This document shows, one piece after another, positions 1 through 12,992 of a stretch of 64,000 nucleotides of DNA. Positions within the stretch are counted from its first letter, which is position 1; each line of letters starts with the position of its first letter. The notes below the pieces were generated by a model. That model had not been told where the DNA came from. It saw only the letters and a list, made by a program, of their open reading frames with translations, and made no database searches. The DNA comes from Cenococcum geophilum 1.58 (taxonomy: Eukaryota; Ascomycota; Dothideomycetes; Gloniales; Gloniaceae), in NCBI GenBank assembly GCA_001692895.1, contig KV748182.1, positions 4,034,341-4,098,340 of the forward strand, in the 5' to 3' direction. Both the position numbers and the translations under genes were made by a program.

Positions 1-577
1 TTATTATTATTTCTATTTATATATCTAGCCTATCAACAAGTCTATTATAGTATTTACTGTAAGGCTTCGTTATATATTTACTGCTATAGTTATAGTAAAA
101 GTTAGTTAATAAGATATTACCTAAAGCGTAAAAATAACTAGTTATAACGCTATTTACGGTAGTAACTACCTTAGGGTTAGGAGGAGATACTAGTATATAG
201 GATAATAACTCTTAAGTAGTTGTAATAGTATATAACTTAAAGACTTTATAGCTTAGGCAGATAATAATTATTTAGTGCTAGTTAAATAATTATTAGATAT
301 AAAAAGAGAAAAGATTAAGATACTATTAATTAGAGGGTTTATAGGAGAAAAGAATAGGCTAAAAGGATTCCTTATATAGATACGATTAAAGATTTAATAA
401 AAAAGAAGCAAACTAGCGGAACTAATTAACTAAGTAGTATATATAAAGTTAATCTTAACAGGTTAGATATTAGAGTAGTTTAAACCTATCTTATAGAGAT
501 ATAAGCTAATAGGTTAATAACTACTAACTTAGAAGCATGGTATATATTTTTAAGCTTGGATAAATTTATTAATAAAG
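1..577 (+). mobile_element. Old Ty3-type gag fossil, left part
   Basis: AT-rich, TpA-saturated DNA with no open frame. From about 330 to 577 the plus strand shows faint gag-like coding texture. It continues after the LINE insertion at 12993, because the 15-bp target duplication of the LINE lies at both joins (578-592 and 12978-12992). The element is broken beyond use, with many stops. It is the oldest layer of this nest, since the LINE and then a Ty3 element inserted into it. The first 330 bases show nothing I can assign. The family call rests on gag texture here and a zinc-knuckle-like stretch downstream, so it is tentative. Confidence 0.4.
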
Positions 578-592
578 TTATGCAGATATATA
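578..592. repeat. 15-bp target site duplication of the LINE, left copy
   Basis: The 15-mer TTATGCAGATATATA here is repeated exactly at 12978-12992. The two copies bracket a minus-strand LINE that also contains a complete LTR element. A target duplication of about 15 bp fits target-primed reverse transcription. The bases just inside (593-610) are an ATT microsatellite, which is the A/T-rich 3' tail expected for a LINE lying on the minus strand. Confidence 0.85.
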
Positions 593-3500
593 TTATTATT
601 ATTATTCATTACTTAACGTCTAATTTGGATCCTTATTGGGCCCACGCGGACTACTCCTTATATATATATGGGGAGAAAACTCTATTTAAGAAAACCCCGT
701 AATCTATCTCCCCGCCTTTTAGGACTCGCCTATAAGGCGCCTACGCGGCGCCTATAAGTCACTTATAGTGCTTTACTACCTTACTTTTTAACCTTCTTAG
801 GAACCACTGCTGCCGTAATAAGCCTACGGACGCGCTAGTATTATAAACCTTACTCTACCACTATAGAGTTATTAGGGGGCGCCTATTACTTACCCCCCCA
901 CCCTCTATTACTATTTTCTTTATAACCCAAAACTAGCTTAATATATTTTAGCTAATAAGCTACTAGGTAACCGCCTTAAGGCCTTTTTATATTAAGAGTA
1001 GTGTATTATAGTTCTCTATACTAGCTACTAAGAGTATTACTTCTTAGTTAGTGTGTAAGGGGTATAATAGTATTATATATTTTGGTATCTATCTTAGCCA
1101 GCTATATTTACATCTTAGGCTACTTACTAGAATACCCACCTAGTAGAGCTAGTTTTTTAGTCCTATTATTCCTATTCTTAAGAGTATTACTATTATATTT
1201 TCTGCCTTTATTAGGCCTTCTCGGAGCCCTAAAGTATTTACCCCCTATAGCGTTAACTATGCTATAGCTTAGATTCCTCTTACCTTAGTTAGCCTCTATA
1301 CCTTTAACTCCTATACACCTCTCTAGCGTTAGTTTAGCCAGTATTATATTACGGTAGATAGTTTCCTAGCATTCTTTTATACTCTACTTTAGCTCCTTTC
1401 TCTCTCTTACTATTATCTTTACTAGCCTCTTACGCGTCTCCCTTTCTCCTCTATATAGGCCTAGGCCCTAAAGTAGCACTATTCTTCTTCTACTTTCTTT
1501 ACCTATTTCTCTAATATATTTTCCCTACTTTAGGGTTATTAGTTTATTCTCCTATAGGGCGCCCTAAGGTCCCTCTATAGTTTATTTAGGCGTGTCTTAA
1601 TATACTTTATAATATTAAAGTTATATTTATTTTACGCCTTTTATATTACAGCGGCTTTAATATATAGATATAGGGGGGGAATATTAGCTTCCTTTTTAAG
1701 CAGTACTGTAGCCGTTCGCTTATATCCGCCTATTATACTCTAAAAGTAGGCTATTTTAACCTTTTAGAGTAGTTTAAGGAGCGATTTAAGGGGGCCTTTC
1801 TTAGATTCTCCTATGGCCTAAATACTGGACCTATATATTATGGTTGGCTAGACAACTGCTATATATAGTAGGCGTAACCTCTAAAAGCATAGACCCTATA
1901 TAGAATTAATAATCCTAGATAATGCGATATACTATACTTAGCCCTTATAGGCCGCTTGCGCCGTATAAGCGCTCTACTAGAGCTTATTATCTACCTATAC
2001 TCCTAATACCCTTAGGCCCTAAACTGGTTAACCCCTAAAGCCTTAGATATAAATTATATGCTAGAGATCTATAGATTAGTTATATTTTCTTATAAAGTAA
2101 ATTAGCTAGTATATCTCTAGTGAGAATTAGACTCTATATTGTCTTACCTATTTTATATAGGTATTATAAGCTTTTTTTGTATTCTATAATTCTTTGCGGC
2201 TATTAGCCCGTATATAATTAGGTTTATATTATTAATAAAGCCTATCCCCTAGGTCGCCCCTTTTTTAAAGAAGTTAAGTAGGTTACTTATAAAGAAAAGG
2301 AAGAGTATAGGTAAGAGGGGTAATCCTTATAGTATTCCTGTTGTAACTATAATATAGGGGCTCTGATATCCGCTAAAGACTAATAATATTTCTTTTTAAC
2401 CTATAAACCCTTAAATAAATTATATAATCTATTTTAGGAAGCCTTTTGCCCTAATAATATATAGGAGACGCTTATAGGGTATATTATTGTAAGCGCCGCT
2501 AATATTTAGGCTAAGTATTAATACTATAAAGTCCCTTTATATCGCCTATGCGGATTTAATAGTAGTAGCGAGTAGCGTAAGTGTTAATAGTGTTAAGCGG
2601 TTCTTTCTTGCCCCTATTTAGCTTTATAGTAATAGGTTATATTTCTTAGCCGTATCTACTATATAGTCCACTATTACCTTTTTTAAAATCTTACTAAGGG
2701 TGTTTTTTAAGGTAATAGGGCGGTAGCTTCCTAGGATTAAGTAATCTACTTTATCTTCTTTACGTAGAATAACCGTCGTTATAGATCTTCTAAGTCGCGG
2801 GTAGTAGCCTACGGCAAAGTGTGCCCTGGCTATATCTATAAGCTAAGGTGCTATAAGTGGTCTATAAGTTTTTAAGGCCTTATTTAGAATCCTATTTAGT
2901 TCTAATACTATATTATTTAAAAGGCGGCTAATAGTTCTAGCTATTTCCTCTATTATTATATTGCTGTTAACCCTTAGGCGAGTTACTGGTGTTTTACCCG
3001 TAATATTACTAAGGTCTACTAAAGCTAGTTAAGGGAAGAACCTTTCTATAAGGATTTTTGCCTTCTTATCGTTGTTATTAGTAGCCTATAATTCCCCTAC
3101 TCTTTATAGGGGCGGTAGGTATAAGTCTTCTACTAATTACCCTGCCTTTTTTTTTTACCCATTTTGCTATAGCCTAAAGGCCCTTATTATAGGGGAGGCT
3201 TAAGTTAAAAGTATACTTATTTATAAACCGTCTCTAGTTATTCCTTACTTCTTTCTTTAGGGTATTCTTTAACTAGTTTCTTATATCTTTATATTATCTC
3301 TCGTCTTTAGGGTTATAGCTACTTATATATTTCCTTCTTGCTTATTATTAGCTAGTAATAAAAACCGCGTATTATACGGACTATACATATTGCGTATAGG
3401 GGCCCGCTTTTAAGACCGGGTAGTACTCTTCTAGCCTATTTTTAATTACTGCCTAGATCCTTTCTAGTCTTTAGTTAATTTCCTTAGGGGTAGCTAATAA

Positions 3501-5750
3501 GCCTTACTTATTTAGAATTAGGTAGATTTCTTCTAGGTCTTAGAGTTATTGTTTAACTATATTAAGGAAACTGTCTATTTTAAGCTTCCTTATTGCGTAT
3601 CTTTTACTATTTAGTTACGCTTTAATATCTAAATCTAGCTATATTTAGATAGGGATATAGTCTAAGGTAAGTGCCTATTTTTTTTAGGGTTATACCTTTT
3701 AAGTCTCTAGTATAGGCCTTTGTCTATAAATATAAGGTTAATTATACTTTTGGAGGTTCCTTATTACTATATAGTTGCTCTTAGGGGGGTAATTAACTTA
3801 AGGCCCTAGGTGTCTATAGCTCTTAATAGGCACTCTACCTATTAATTAGCAGTAATATAGATACCCCCTTACTATAGGTAGTAGAGGTTTATATCTTCTA
3901 GTAGGATAAACTTTATACCTTTAGTTTCTAGTAAGCTTATTACTAATATAATATTCTTTATTTATAGGACCCCTTTAACCCTAGGGTTATATATATTAAT
4001 AATTTATACCAGTCCCCTATATATCTAAATTATTATAACTATAATATCTAGGTTAACTGCCTGCTATAACTATAAGGATAGGCTAATAGCCTTACTAATT
4101 ATAAAGTATACGCGTATAGCTGCCTTTAGTTTATATAGGAGCTAAAATCCTTAGGGGTAGTATATTAATTATATATAGGTATTAAAGTACGGCTCTTATA
4201 TAGCAAGGATATAGTATTTCTCTAGGTCTAGACTATCTAGTAAAGGCCTTACAAGACGGTGGTTTATATTACCGCAGTTATACTATATAATAGATAGGTG
4301 GCGGACCCCCAGCGAGGGTCCTTTGCCCCTCTTTTATTCCTTACTTTCTATTTCTACTTTCTTTAAGATATTTAGAACTTCTGTCTCTTATATCTATACT
4401 ATAGTTACTACTTATTTTATATGGGTTTTTTATTCCTGTATCTTATGTTTTTACTAGCGCTTCTATATCTAAATCTGTTATTATCTCCGATTCCTTCCCT
4501 ATTCTTACTAGCTAGCTATATACCCTTTATAGGTTAGCTATAAATGTTATATTTACCGCGTTAAATCTAATTCTTAATTATCTTAGTTTTAAGCTTACTA
4601 TAACTGTCTATAGGGGTCTTTCTATAGGGCGTCCTCTCCCTTATATCCCCTGTAACCCTTATATCCCTATATAGTTTAGTAATATTATATAGCGCCGCTT
4701 CTAGCCTATTAAGGCTTAGGATAGCTAGCCTAGCCCCCTAATACTAAAGGTAGGAAATACTAGGAAGGTACCTGCGTCCCCCTAGCTTATTGCCTATTAT
4801 TTCCATTTATATAACCTAGCGTACAGTTATTCCTATAGCTATTAAGCCCTTACCTTTTACCTCCTACATTTAATATAGTCTTCTCTCTCCTACGCCTTAT
4901 ATGTACTTTAATAGCAGTTTACGTATTTTATTTAGTCTTAATTTAAGCAGTGTCTTATATTGTAAGGGCCTGTATAATAGCCGTAGCACACCTATACTAC
5001 GTATATGGATTGGGTATATCCCTATTATATATAGCGGTAGTATTATTCTAGGCGTAGTCTATAGTTATAGAGCCTTACGTTATATATAAGGCCATTTATA
5101 ATTATTCCTTTTTAGATAAGGAGTTTTTATATTCCTAGTATATGTATACTAATAATAAGGGAGCTATACGTTTAACCAGTGTCTCCCTAGCGAGTTTTTA
5201 GCGACCCTCGTATCCTCTTATTATTCTTATTATTTACTTAGTTTACATTTTCCTATTAAAGCTATTAGATTTAGGTAATCTTAAGGCCTAGTATAAGGCG
5301 TTCTATATGTTTTACTATCTCTTATAAAGTTACTATATTATCCGCCTAGCGTCCCTTTTCTACCCTAAGGCTTATAGGAACCACTAGGACTTTAACTAGG
5401 TAGTCTTTACGGAGCACTTTTATGCTAATACGTTCTCCTAGCCTATCCTCTACCCTTATAGCTTGTTCCTTTGCCTATTAGTCCTTTAGAGTAACTTTAA
5501 TATCTCCGCTCCTAAGGTGTTAGACTATAACTACATTATAGACCTCTTTATAAATCTTTATAAGGACTTCTGTTTCTAATTATCCCCTAAGCCCCTTGGC
5601 TTTTTCTATATTTGGTTATATTATAATTATATACCCAGTTATTATCTTAAGGGAGGTAGGTTCCCTATACTATAGAAGCGCGGCTATAGCGGCCTAGGTG
5701 CGGTTCGCCGGTAAAGGGGGGTTTTATTTATTTTTAATTTTGCTTAGCTA

Positions 5751-5755
5751 TTAGA
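5751..5755. repeat. 5-bp target duplication TTAGA, left copy
   Basis: TTAGA directly precedes the left LTR and recurs at 12568-12572 directly after the right LTR. A 5-bp duplication is standard for Ty3-type integrases. Confidence 0.9.
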
Positions 5756-5980
5756 TGTTAGGTAAAACCTAAATAGATAATTATATAGCCGTAAGGTACG
5801 GGCGACCCTGGGGCAACCTAGGGGTAACTCGCCCGTGAGGTACGTGCTCTATACGTGCCTAGGGAAAACCCTTCCTACCTCGCACACGGACTCCTCCTTT
5901 TCCCTTAAGGATTCGTCTCTGTCTATACAATATACCCATTGTTCTATTATTGGACTCCCTATCTATATCCTTACCTTATA
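5756..5980 (+). repeat. E1 left (5') LTR, 225 bp
   Basis: Begins TGTTAGG and aligns end to end with 12343-12567. It ends TA, where CA is expected before mutation. The sequence after 5980 is the primer-binding region, which I could not assign to a tRNA. Confidence 0.9.
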
Positions 5981-8900
5981 TTTAAATCTTTCCTAATCCC
6001 CTTAGGAGGATAGCCAGTTTAATTTTTCTATAATGCCTCTGAAAAGAAAACTAACGCCTATATCTAACGGTAATACGCTAGCGATGCAACTGCAGAATGC
6101 CTTAGGATCTAGTGCAGACAAAACCGCTAGAAGTACACTAGTAGCATCTAAGCCATTTTCTAAATCTTAAAACGATTAGATATCTACGAACGCTAAAGAC
6201 TAGTTTGACTTATATACCTGGGCTTAATAGGAGCTTAGTAAGGTTACTAGCGTCCTACCTAATACCGCTAATATAAAGGAGCTAGATAAGCTGGCTAAGA
6301 AAATAGCTAACTTATAGAGCATTATTAATTTAATAAAGCCCTCCTGTCGCCTCTTTAGTAAAGAGTATAAGTTATATAGCGAACGTATACGCCGAACAAA
6401 TCTTAACGCCCTAGTTAAGAAGTTACCACCTAATATTAGCGGTACTACTTAATAGCATTTCGACCGGTGGATTGCCGTAGTTAAGAACCGATTTAAGGTT
6501 AATGACGCTAACTACGACTATAAGCGACGCACGCGCTAGGCCATTAAAGGTCTTATAAAAGAGAAGATAATTACCTAACTAGTATATTACCGGTTAGGTA
6601 CTAAGGATAAGGGTCCTTTACTATAGGACGAATTTAAGACTATAGTCTAAGACTAGATTAGGAACCCTATAGTAAGACGCTTTAATAACGCTATAATATA
6701 CTATATAGCTATTATAAAGGAGAACTAGAGGTTTGACGTCTTCCTAGCCTATATACATAGCTTAGAGGACCTCTTCTTATATACCCCTTTTATCAATCCT
6801 AAATAATAGGTAGACTTTTAGTTCTTATATCTTCTAGCCTACCTATAAGTAGAGCTTTTTTGCTAAAACTTTACCTAATAGGTAAAAACCGCTGAAGACC
6901 TCTTTAACGAAATCCGCCGTATAGAGCAATTGCTTAATACTATAAAGCTCGCAGAAGATCGCGTAAGTGGTAGCGGTAAATTATCGCGTATAAAGCGCGG
7001 TCGCAGTATAGGCTCTATAGAGTTAGGCTTAGGGAACAAAACCTAAAAAGGGCGACGCTTTTTTAAGTAAACTCCTAGGGAGACTACCTAAAAGCTAGAT
7101 AGCTTAAGGGACCCCCCGGACGCTAATACTACGTAGGTAAGTTAAAGGACTATAGGCGGCCATTATAAGGAATACTAGAAGTAGGCTAAAGAGAAGTTAG
7201 CGCGGGCTTTGGAAAACCTAAAGCCCTAGTAGTGTATCTCTCTTAACTGCAACTAGGGCCTAATATAGAGGGAGAGAAGAAACGTATTGTGGTATATATT
7301 GCGATAGATATGCCCTAGGGCAAAGTCCGCCTACATGCTTTATATAATAATAGGTACTAAATTAACCTTATTAATTAAGATGTTATCTATAGGTTTAACC
7401 TACCTATACACTACGCGCTACGTTTACGTAAACCTATTATACGTTTTCTTAATAGCAACCAGATAATAATCTGGGATGCTTATAATCTAATAGTTACTAC
7501 TAGCGACTCCTAAGGTACCTTTCGCACTATTGGCCCGCAGACCTTTTAGGGCGGCTTATTTAATAGTTATAATATAGTTCTTAGATAGGATTGGCTCGCG
7601 GAAGCAGATCTATTAATTAGCTTCCGTTTTAGACAGTTTGTCTAGGGTACTTCAGACCTTAGATGCCTCTAAATAGTCACCCTTAACGCTCTCCTAGTAG
7701 ACATTAAGGCTAGCGAAATAGTCTATTCACTATAGCTAGAAGACTTCTTTTTTACGCCAGTTGTGAACATAATAGAGGACCTGTTATTACTGGCAGCGAG
7801 TACCTGTATAGACCCTCTAGACGTAAAGATACCGGTTATAAATATAGTAGAGGACCTGCCGTTACTAGCAGCGAGTACCTATAGAGACCCTCTAGTGCCG
7901 GCGTAGATTACCTATACGTAAAGGGGAGGTAATCGAAACCCTAAAACTATTAAGTATACTATAGTAGAGCTATATACACTCTCTATGCGAGCATATTTAC
8001 GAAACGCATATTAGCCGCACCCTTTTCTTTACTGGCTCCCAGAAGTATACTACTATATAATAGTCGCTTTAACCTTTATGGCCCCTAGCCTACCAGATAT
8101 ATATAAGGAGGAAATTAATGTCTTCTCTAACGAGCTAGCAAGTATACTACTATAGAACTCTAAGTACAACTATGCGATCGACTTAAAAGAAGGTAAGACG
8201 CCACCGTAAATGCCCCTCTATAACCTCTTATAGAAAGAGTTGTAGATCTTATAGGAGTACCTAGACAGTGCTCTTGAGAAGGGCTGGATTAGGCCTAGCA
8301 AGTCGCCTACTAAAGCGCCTATCCTCTTTATGCCGAAAGTAGACGGTATAATGCGGCTATATATTGACTATAGACGCCTAAACAAGATTACGATTAAAAA
8401 TCGGTACCCCCTACCGCTAGTTGGCGAACTCTTTAATAGGTTTAGCTATGCGAAGATATTTATAAAGCTAGATCTTTATAATGCGTACTATAGGATTCGC
8501 ATTAAAAAGGGAGACGTATAGAAGACCGCATTTAAGACACGCTATAGTCACTTTGAGTATCTAGTAATGCCCTTTAGTCTTACTAACGCCCCTACAACGT
8601 TCTAAAGCTACATTTATAAAGCTCTAGGAACCCTAGTAGATACTATCTATATAGTCTACCTAAATAATATTCTTATCTACTTAAATAAAGAGGATAAGCA
8701 CGTCGAGCACGTTAAGCAGGTACTGCGACAGCTCCGCGCTTAAGGCCTATACGCTAAACTATTAAAATATATCTTTTATACTAAGAACGTTAAGTTCCTA
8801 GGCTTTATTATTACCCCTAGGGGTATTATAATAGACCCTAACCGCGTAAAAGCTATTAAGGAATGGCCTAAGCCTAAGTCCTATAGGGATATCTAGGTCT

Positions 8901-11900
8901 TCCTTAGCTTTACTAACTTCTATAGGCGATTTATCTGGAACTACTTAGATACCGCATACCCCCTACACGCATATTTTGCATAGGCGCATCGTAACCTAAC
9001 GTTAGATGGGGAGAAGAAGAAGAAGCGCAAGTCAAAAGGGCCTACTAAATGGTATTAACCCTGGTCCTAGCCTAATAACGCGTAATAGGCGTTTTATAAG
9101 CTACGCGCTACGTTTATATAGGCTCCTCTACTTTACCACTTTAACCCTAATCTACCCCTAATAGTGATTACTAACGCTTCTAATTATGCCTATGGCGGTA
9201 TACTTCTACAGCCTTTAGGGTAGGGAGATTAACTCTATTAGTACTCAATCGCTTATTATAGTTAAAAGCTTACTAGCCTAGAAGTACGGTATAATACGTA
9301 TAATAAAGAACTACTCGCTATAGTGCAATACTTTAAGATATGGCGCTATTACCTTAAATACGCCGCGTATATAACGCGCGTGCTCTATAATTATAATAAT
9401 CTTAGGTATTTTATAACCACTAAGAGCTTATTTACTTGCTAGGCCCGGTATATTAAGGAACTAGCTAAGTTTAATTTTAAGATTAAATATAAGCTAGGCA
9501 AGATAAATCTTGCTAATATACTATCCCGGCGCCCGGATTATGCCAAAGGCTTTAAAGATAGTAGTAAGAGGACAATCCTTAATGCTATGCTGCCTATATT
9601 ATAGCAAAAGTTGCGGGTTATAGGCCTTATAGGTGGCCCTGGTGCTACTATACTAAACTAGCAAGTAGCATACGTGTAGTATACGAGTGACCCTTATGAA
9701 CTTGGCGCCGGCGGATTAGAGCGTCCTACTATTCTCTTTAAGACTACTCTAACTAACCTGATAGTGCTTGACCCTAGGGAAGACCCCTTGGCCTAGGCTA
9801 CGGTCCCCCGTAATGACCCGGCGAGTCACCTATATATTATATATTACTTCGCTAGCACCGACTTTGCATAGAGTCTCGTGCCATAGTAAGAAGTAGTAGT
9901 AGCTGCTTTAGCCGAAACGGCGTTTATGGAATAACCCCCCGAGTTACTGGTTAATTTTATTTATAGAGTATAAAAAAGAGACGCCTTTACACGCTTTATA
10001 TGTGATTAGTTAACCTAGAAACGAGTTCCTGCTAGTAATAAGGACTATACCCTTGATAATTAAGGACTCCTAAGGTAAAATAATAAGGTCTGGGTGCCGA
10101 ATTGCATACTACTGCGATAGGAGATCCTTAAGCGGAATTATGACGATCTTATGGGCGGCTACTATGGTTTTAACCGTACTTTTAAGGTAATTACGCGAAA
10201 GTATACTTGGAACGGCCTTACCTAGGATCTCTATAAATACCTAGATAATTGTAATGCCTACTAATGCTCTAAATCGCGCCGCTATAAACTTTATAGTAAG
10301 CTGTAGCCTCTCTAGGCCCTTACCCGAGCCTAGCAGCATTATTTACTTAACTTTATTATAGATCTTCTAGAGTCTAAGACTCCTAATAGCGTAGAGTATA
10401 ACTCCATCTTTATCCTTATAGACCGTTTTATAAAGCTAGTGCGCTACTATCCAGTGTATAAGATAATTAATGCTACATAACTCGCAGAACTCTTATTTAG
10501 AGTCTTTATATAAATAGGGCCTCTAGATAATATTGTCTCTAATAGGGGTAGTGTATTTATAAGCGAGTACTAGAGTACTATGTGCTACTATCTCCGCGTT
10601 TAATATAAACTTAGTACTATATTTTACTTATAGATAGATAGTTAGACGGAGCGTTAGAACTAGGAGCTTAAGGTATACCTGCGTATATTTATAAACTGGG
10701 AACAGTCTAATTGGGCCTCCCTACTTAAAGAAGCAGCCTTTACCTATAACTCTAAGGTCTATACTATAATAAAGCGTTCCCCTATTGAGCTTACCTATAG
10801 CTAGCTACTAAACGTCCTGGATAAAGTCCTAGATAGCGTCTAAGACGCCTAGTAAGGTAGGGAGGGGTTTAAGTTAACGAATGTCTAACTCGTAGAGACG
10901 CATCTATAACGCCTGCGCCTTATATATAAGGCAGCGGCGGCGTTAATAATGCACGCCTAAAAGCTTTAGGCAAAATACTATAATCGTTACCGCCTAGCTA
11001 AACACTTCGCCGTCAGTAAATGAGTCCTACTCTCCTCTAAGAACATCTGTACGAAACGTCCCTATAAAAAGCTTAACTATAAGTTTATAGGACTGTTTTA
11101 GATCCTAGAGCGTATAGGGCAGCAAGTATATAAATTAGAGCTCCTACCTGCTATAGTACGGCTCTACTCAGTCTTTTATATTTCCCTACTAAAGCCTTAT
11201 AGGTTACGCCCTAGGTTTTAACCCCTGGCAGTAAAAGAGCTTAAGGAAGGCAGCTAGAAAGTAGAAGTAATTGTCACCTACTAGAATTATACTAGATAAC
11301 CATAGTACCTTATTAAATAGCTAGGATGGCTAAACGAGTATAATAAATGGAAATACAAGATAGAACTTAAAAATTGTTAATAACTGTTAAACGAGTACCG
11401 TAAGCGAAACACCCTAGCCTTATAGCTAAAGCGCAGGCGAAAAGCAAGCGCCGCTGTTAAAATATAACCTGTATTAAAGCGGAGCAGAGGACGTCCTAAG
11501 GGATTAAAGAATAAGTAATGATTGCTGTAAGAACTGTAGCCTTAATTTAGAAAGTACCCTTCCTAGACCTAGTCTGTTACTCTATACCAGCTAAGCAGAT
11601 TGTTTATATATTAGAGAATAGGCCTAGTTATAACTAGGGTCCATCTAACTAGGGTCTATAACCTACTAGTAACCCACTAGTAGTAACCTATACCGATAAC
11701 TTATACTATTCTATGCATATACTATATAGATAACGCGTAAGGCAAAAGCATAGGTTAGCGGCGGATTTAATAGGTATATAGCCTTACCGTCCTAAACCTG
11801 GCTATATATAAGTAATCTATAACCTACCCGCGAAGTATATACGGCGCTATGTTAGTATAGCGTAAGGCCAAAGCAGGGTTAATGGCGGATTTAATAGGCA

Positions 11901-12018
11901 TATAGTCTTACCGTTTATGAATCTGGCTATATGCGAATAATTTATAACTAACCCGCGAGGTACTAGCGACCTACCTACGTAAGCGGGCTTTTGGAATATT
12001 TCTGGTCTACTAAATTTA

Positions 12019-12117
12019 GGCGACGGTATTGAGCTCCACTAGCTCTACCTATTAAATAGACTAATTAGGATTTTCTATGCCGGGTATATAAAATAGCTAC
12101 TAGCTCGGTTAAATACG
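12019..12117 (-). repeat. Hairpin repeat A, copy in E1
   Basis: One of four copies of a roughly 100-125 bp repeat (others at 24306-24426, 31575-31700, 36618-36741). Its core at 12069-12094 is an imperfect palindrome with arms GATTTTCTAT and ATAnAAAAT. It sits between the chromodomain end and the right LTR of E1. Flanking blocks (AATTAG before the core, CTATTAGCT-like after it) are shared with the other copies. It may be a MITE or a structural element of the transposon. Confidence 0.6.
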
Positions 12118-12153
12118 GGGGAGTCTTAGTAAGGCAAATCTAACTAATTAGAC

Positions 12154-12176
12154 AACTTTAACCGCCGGTTAAAGTT
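12154..12176. repeat. Palindrome B, copy in E1
   Basis: A near-perfect palindrome with arms AACTTTAAC and GTTAAAGTT around a GC-rich centre. Related copies lie at 34395-34417 (in E4) and 36792-36814 (in E5), each with a shared CTAATTAGA block on one side. All are inside Ty3-type elements. Confidence 0.6.
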
Positions 12177-12342
12177 CCTTAATATCTTCGCGCCGCGCAC
12201 GTATACTACCTATCTCTCTATACGCAAAATCAAGACGCTCTTTCCCCACCAAATTTTTTCCTTACTAAGGTTTTTTATGGGGTTTTATTAAGGCTTAAGT
12301 ATATAAAGGATTGGGGACGACCCTTTTTAAAGGGGGGGGCAT

Positions 12343-12567
12343 TATTAGGTGAAACCTAAGTAGATAGTTATATAGCCGCAAGGTATAGGCGACTCTGGGG
12401 CAACCTAGGGGTGACTCGCCTGTAAGGTACGTGCTCTATACGTGCCTAGGGAAAACCCTTCCTACCTCGCATACGGACTCCTCCTTTTCCCTTAAGGATT
12501 CGTCTCTGTCTATACAATATACCCATTGTTCTATTATTAGACTCCCTATCCACATCCTCACCTTATA
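12343..12567 (+). repeat. E1 right (3') LTR, 225 bp
   Basis: Same length as 5756-5980 and preceded by an A/G polypurine tract (about 12328-12340). Followed by the second TTAGA at 12568-12572. Confidence 0.9.
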
Positions 12568-12992
12568 TTAGAGGATTTAATTAAGGGTTTACTAGAGGGG
12601 CGCCTAAGGTTTACTAGACTAGCGGAGCCATTCTACTAGCTATATTAGTTCGTTATAGCTAATAGTTACTTTCCTATAATTCTAGATACTAGACGCGTCC
12701 AATAGGCTTTATATTTTATTAGATGCCTTCTTAATAGAGGTGTTTCCGCTTTATAGTATAGTATTCGCCCGTCTTTATTATAGAGGGCCGTTGTTAGGCG
12801 TAGATCTGGCGGTTACGCGCGAGTATAAGCCACCGTTAGTTAACGTGTGCCTCCCCTGCGATGTATATATCTTAGGGGGATTCTCTAGGTGTTTTTTAGG
12901 ATTCTTTTTGGTTGGTTTTAGTCTTTTTAGGCCGGGTGCAGCAAGAGCTCCTTTTTTTGCCTATTTTTAAATTGATCTTATGCAGATATATA

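Larger units (their letters stand above)
5756..12567 (+). mobile_element. Ty3/chromovirus LTR retrotransposon fossil (element E1), structurally complete, coding broken
   Basis: A 6.8-kb element with two 225-bp LTRs and a TTAGA duplication. Parts in order on the plus strand: gag from about 6030, protease region about 7300-7700, reverse transcriptase about 8180-8760 (motif YIDYRRLNKI at 8354-8383), RNase H about 9100-9450, integrase about 10000-10900, and a chromodomain-like end at about 11310-11370 (YLIKWLGW). Then come a hairpin repeat, a palindrome, and a polypurine tract just before the right LTR at 12343. Domain order (integrase last, then chromodomain) is Ty3/Metavirus. It carries dozens of stops and cannot act. 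The LTRs differ at roughly 17 of 225 sites, all transitions, so most of the divergence is probably RIP rather than time. It is younger than the LINE it split. Confidence 0.9.
593..12977 (-). mobile_element. Tad1-like LINE (non-LTR retrotransposon), decayed, split by an LTR element
   Basis: Bounded by a perfect 15-bp duplication. Removing the inserted LTR element (5756-12567 plus one 5-bp duplication) leaves about 5.6 kb, a normal size for Tad1-group LINEs. Read on the minus strand: 5' region and ORF1 at 12977-12573 and continuing at about 5750-4650; apurinic-type endonuclease region at about 4400-3600; reverse transcriptase at about 3100-2000, with a recognisable YRPITL motif near 2715-2700 typical of LINE reverse transcriptases; a possible RNase H region toward 1000-1900; and a short ATT tail at 593-610. 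Many stops from G:C to A:T change break every domain, so it is inactive. Subfamily assignment to Tad1 is inference from fungal context and domain order; no zinc knuckles were confirmed in ORF1. Confidence 0.75.
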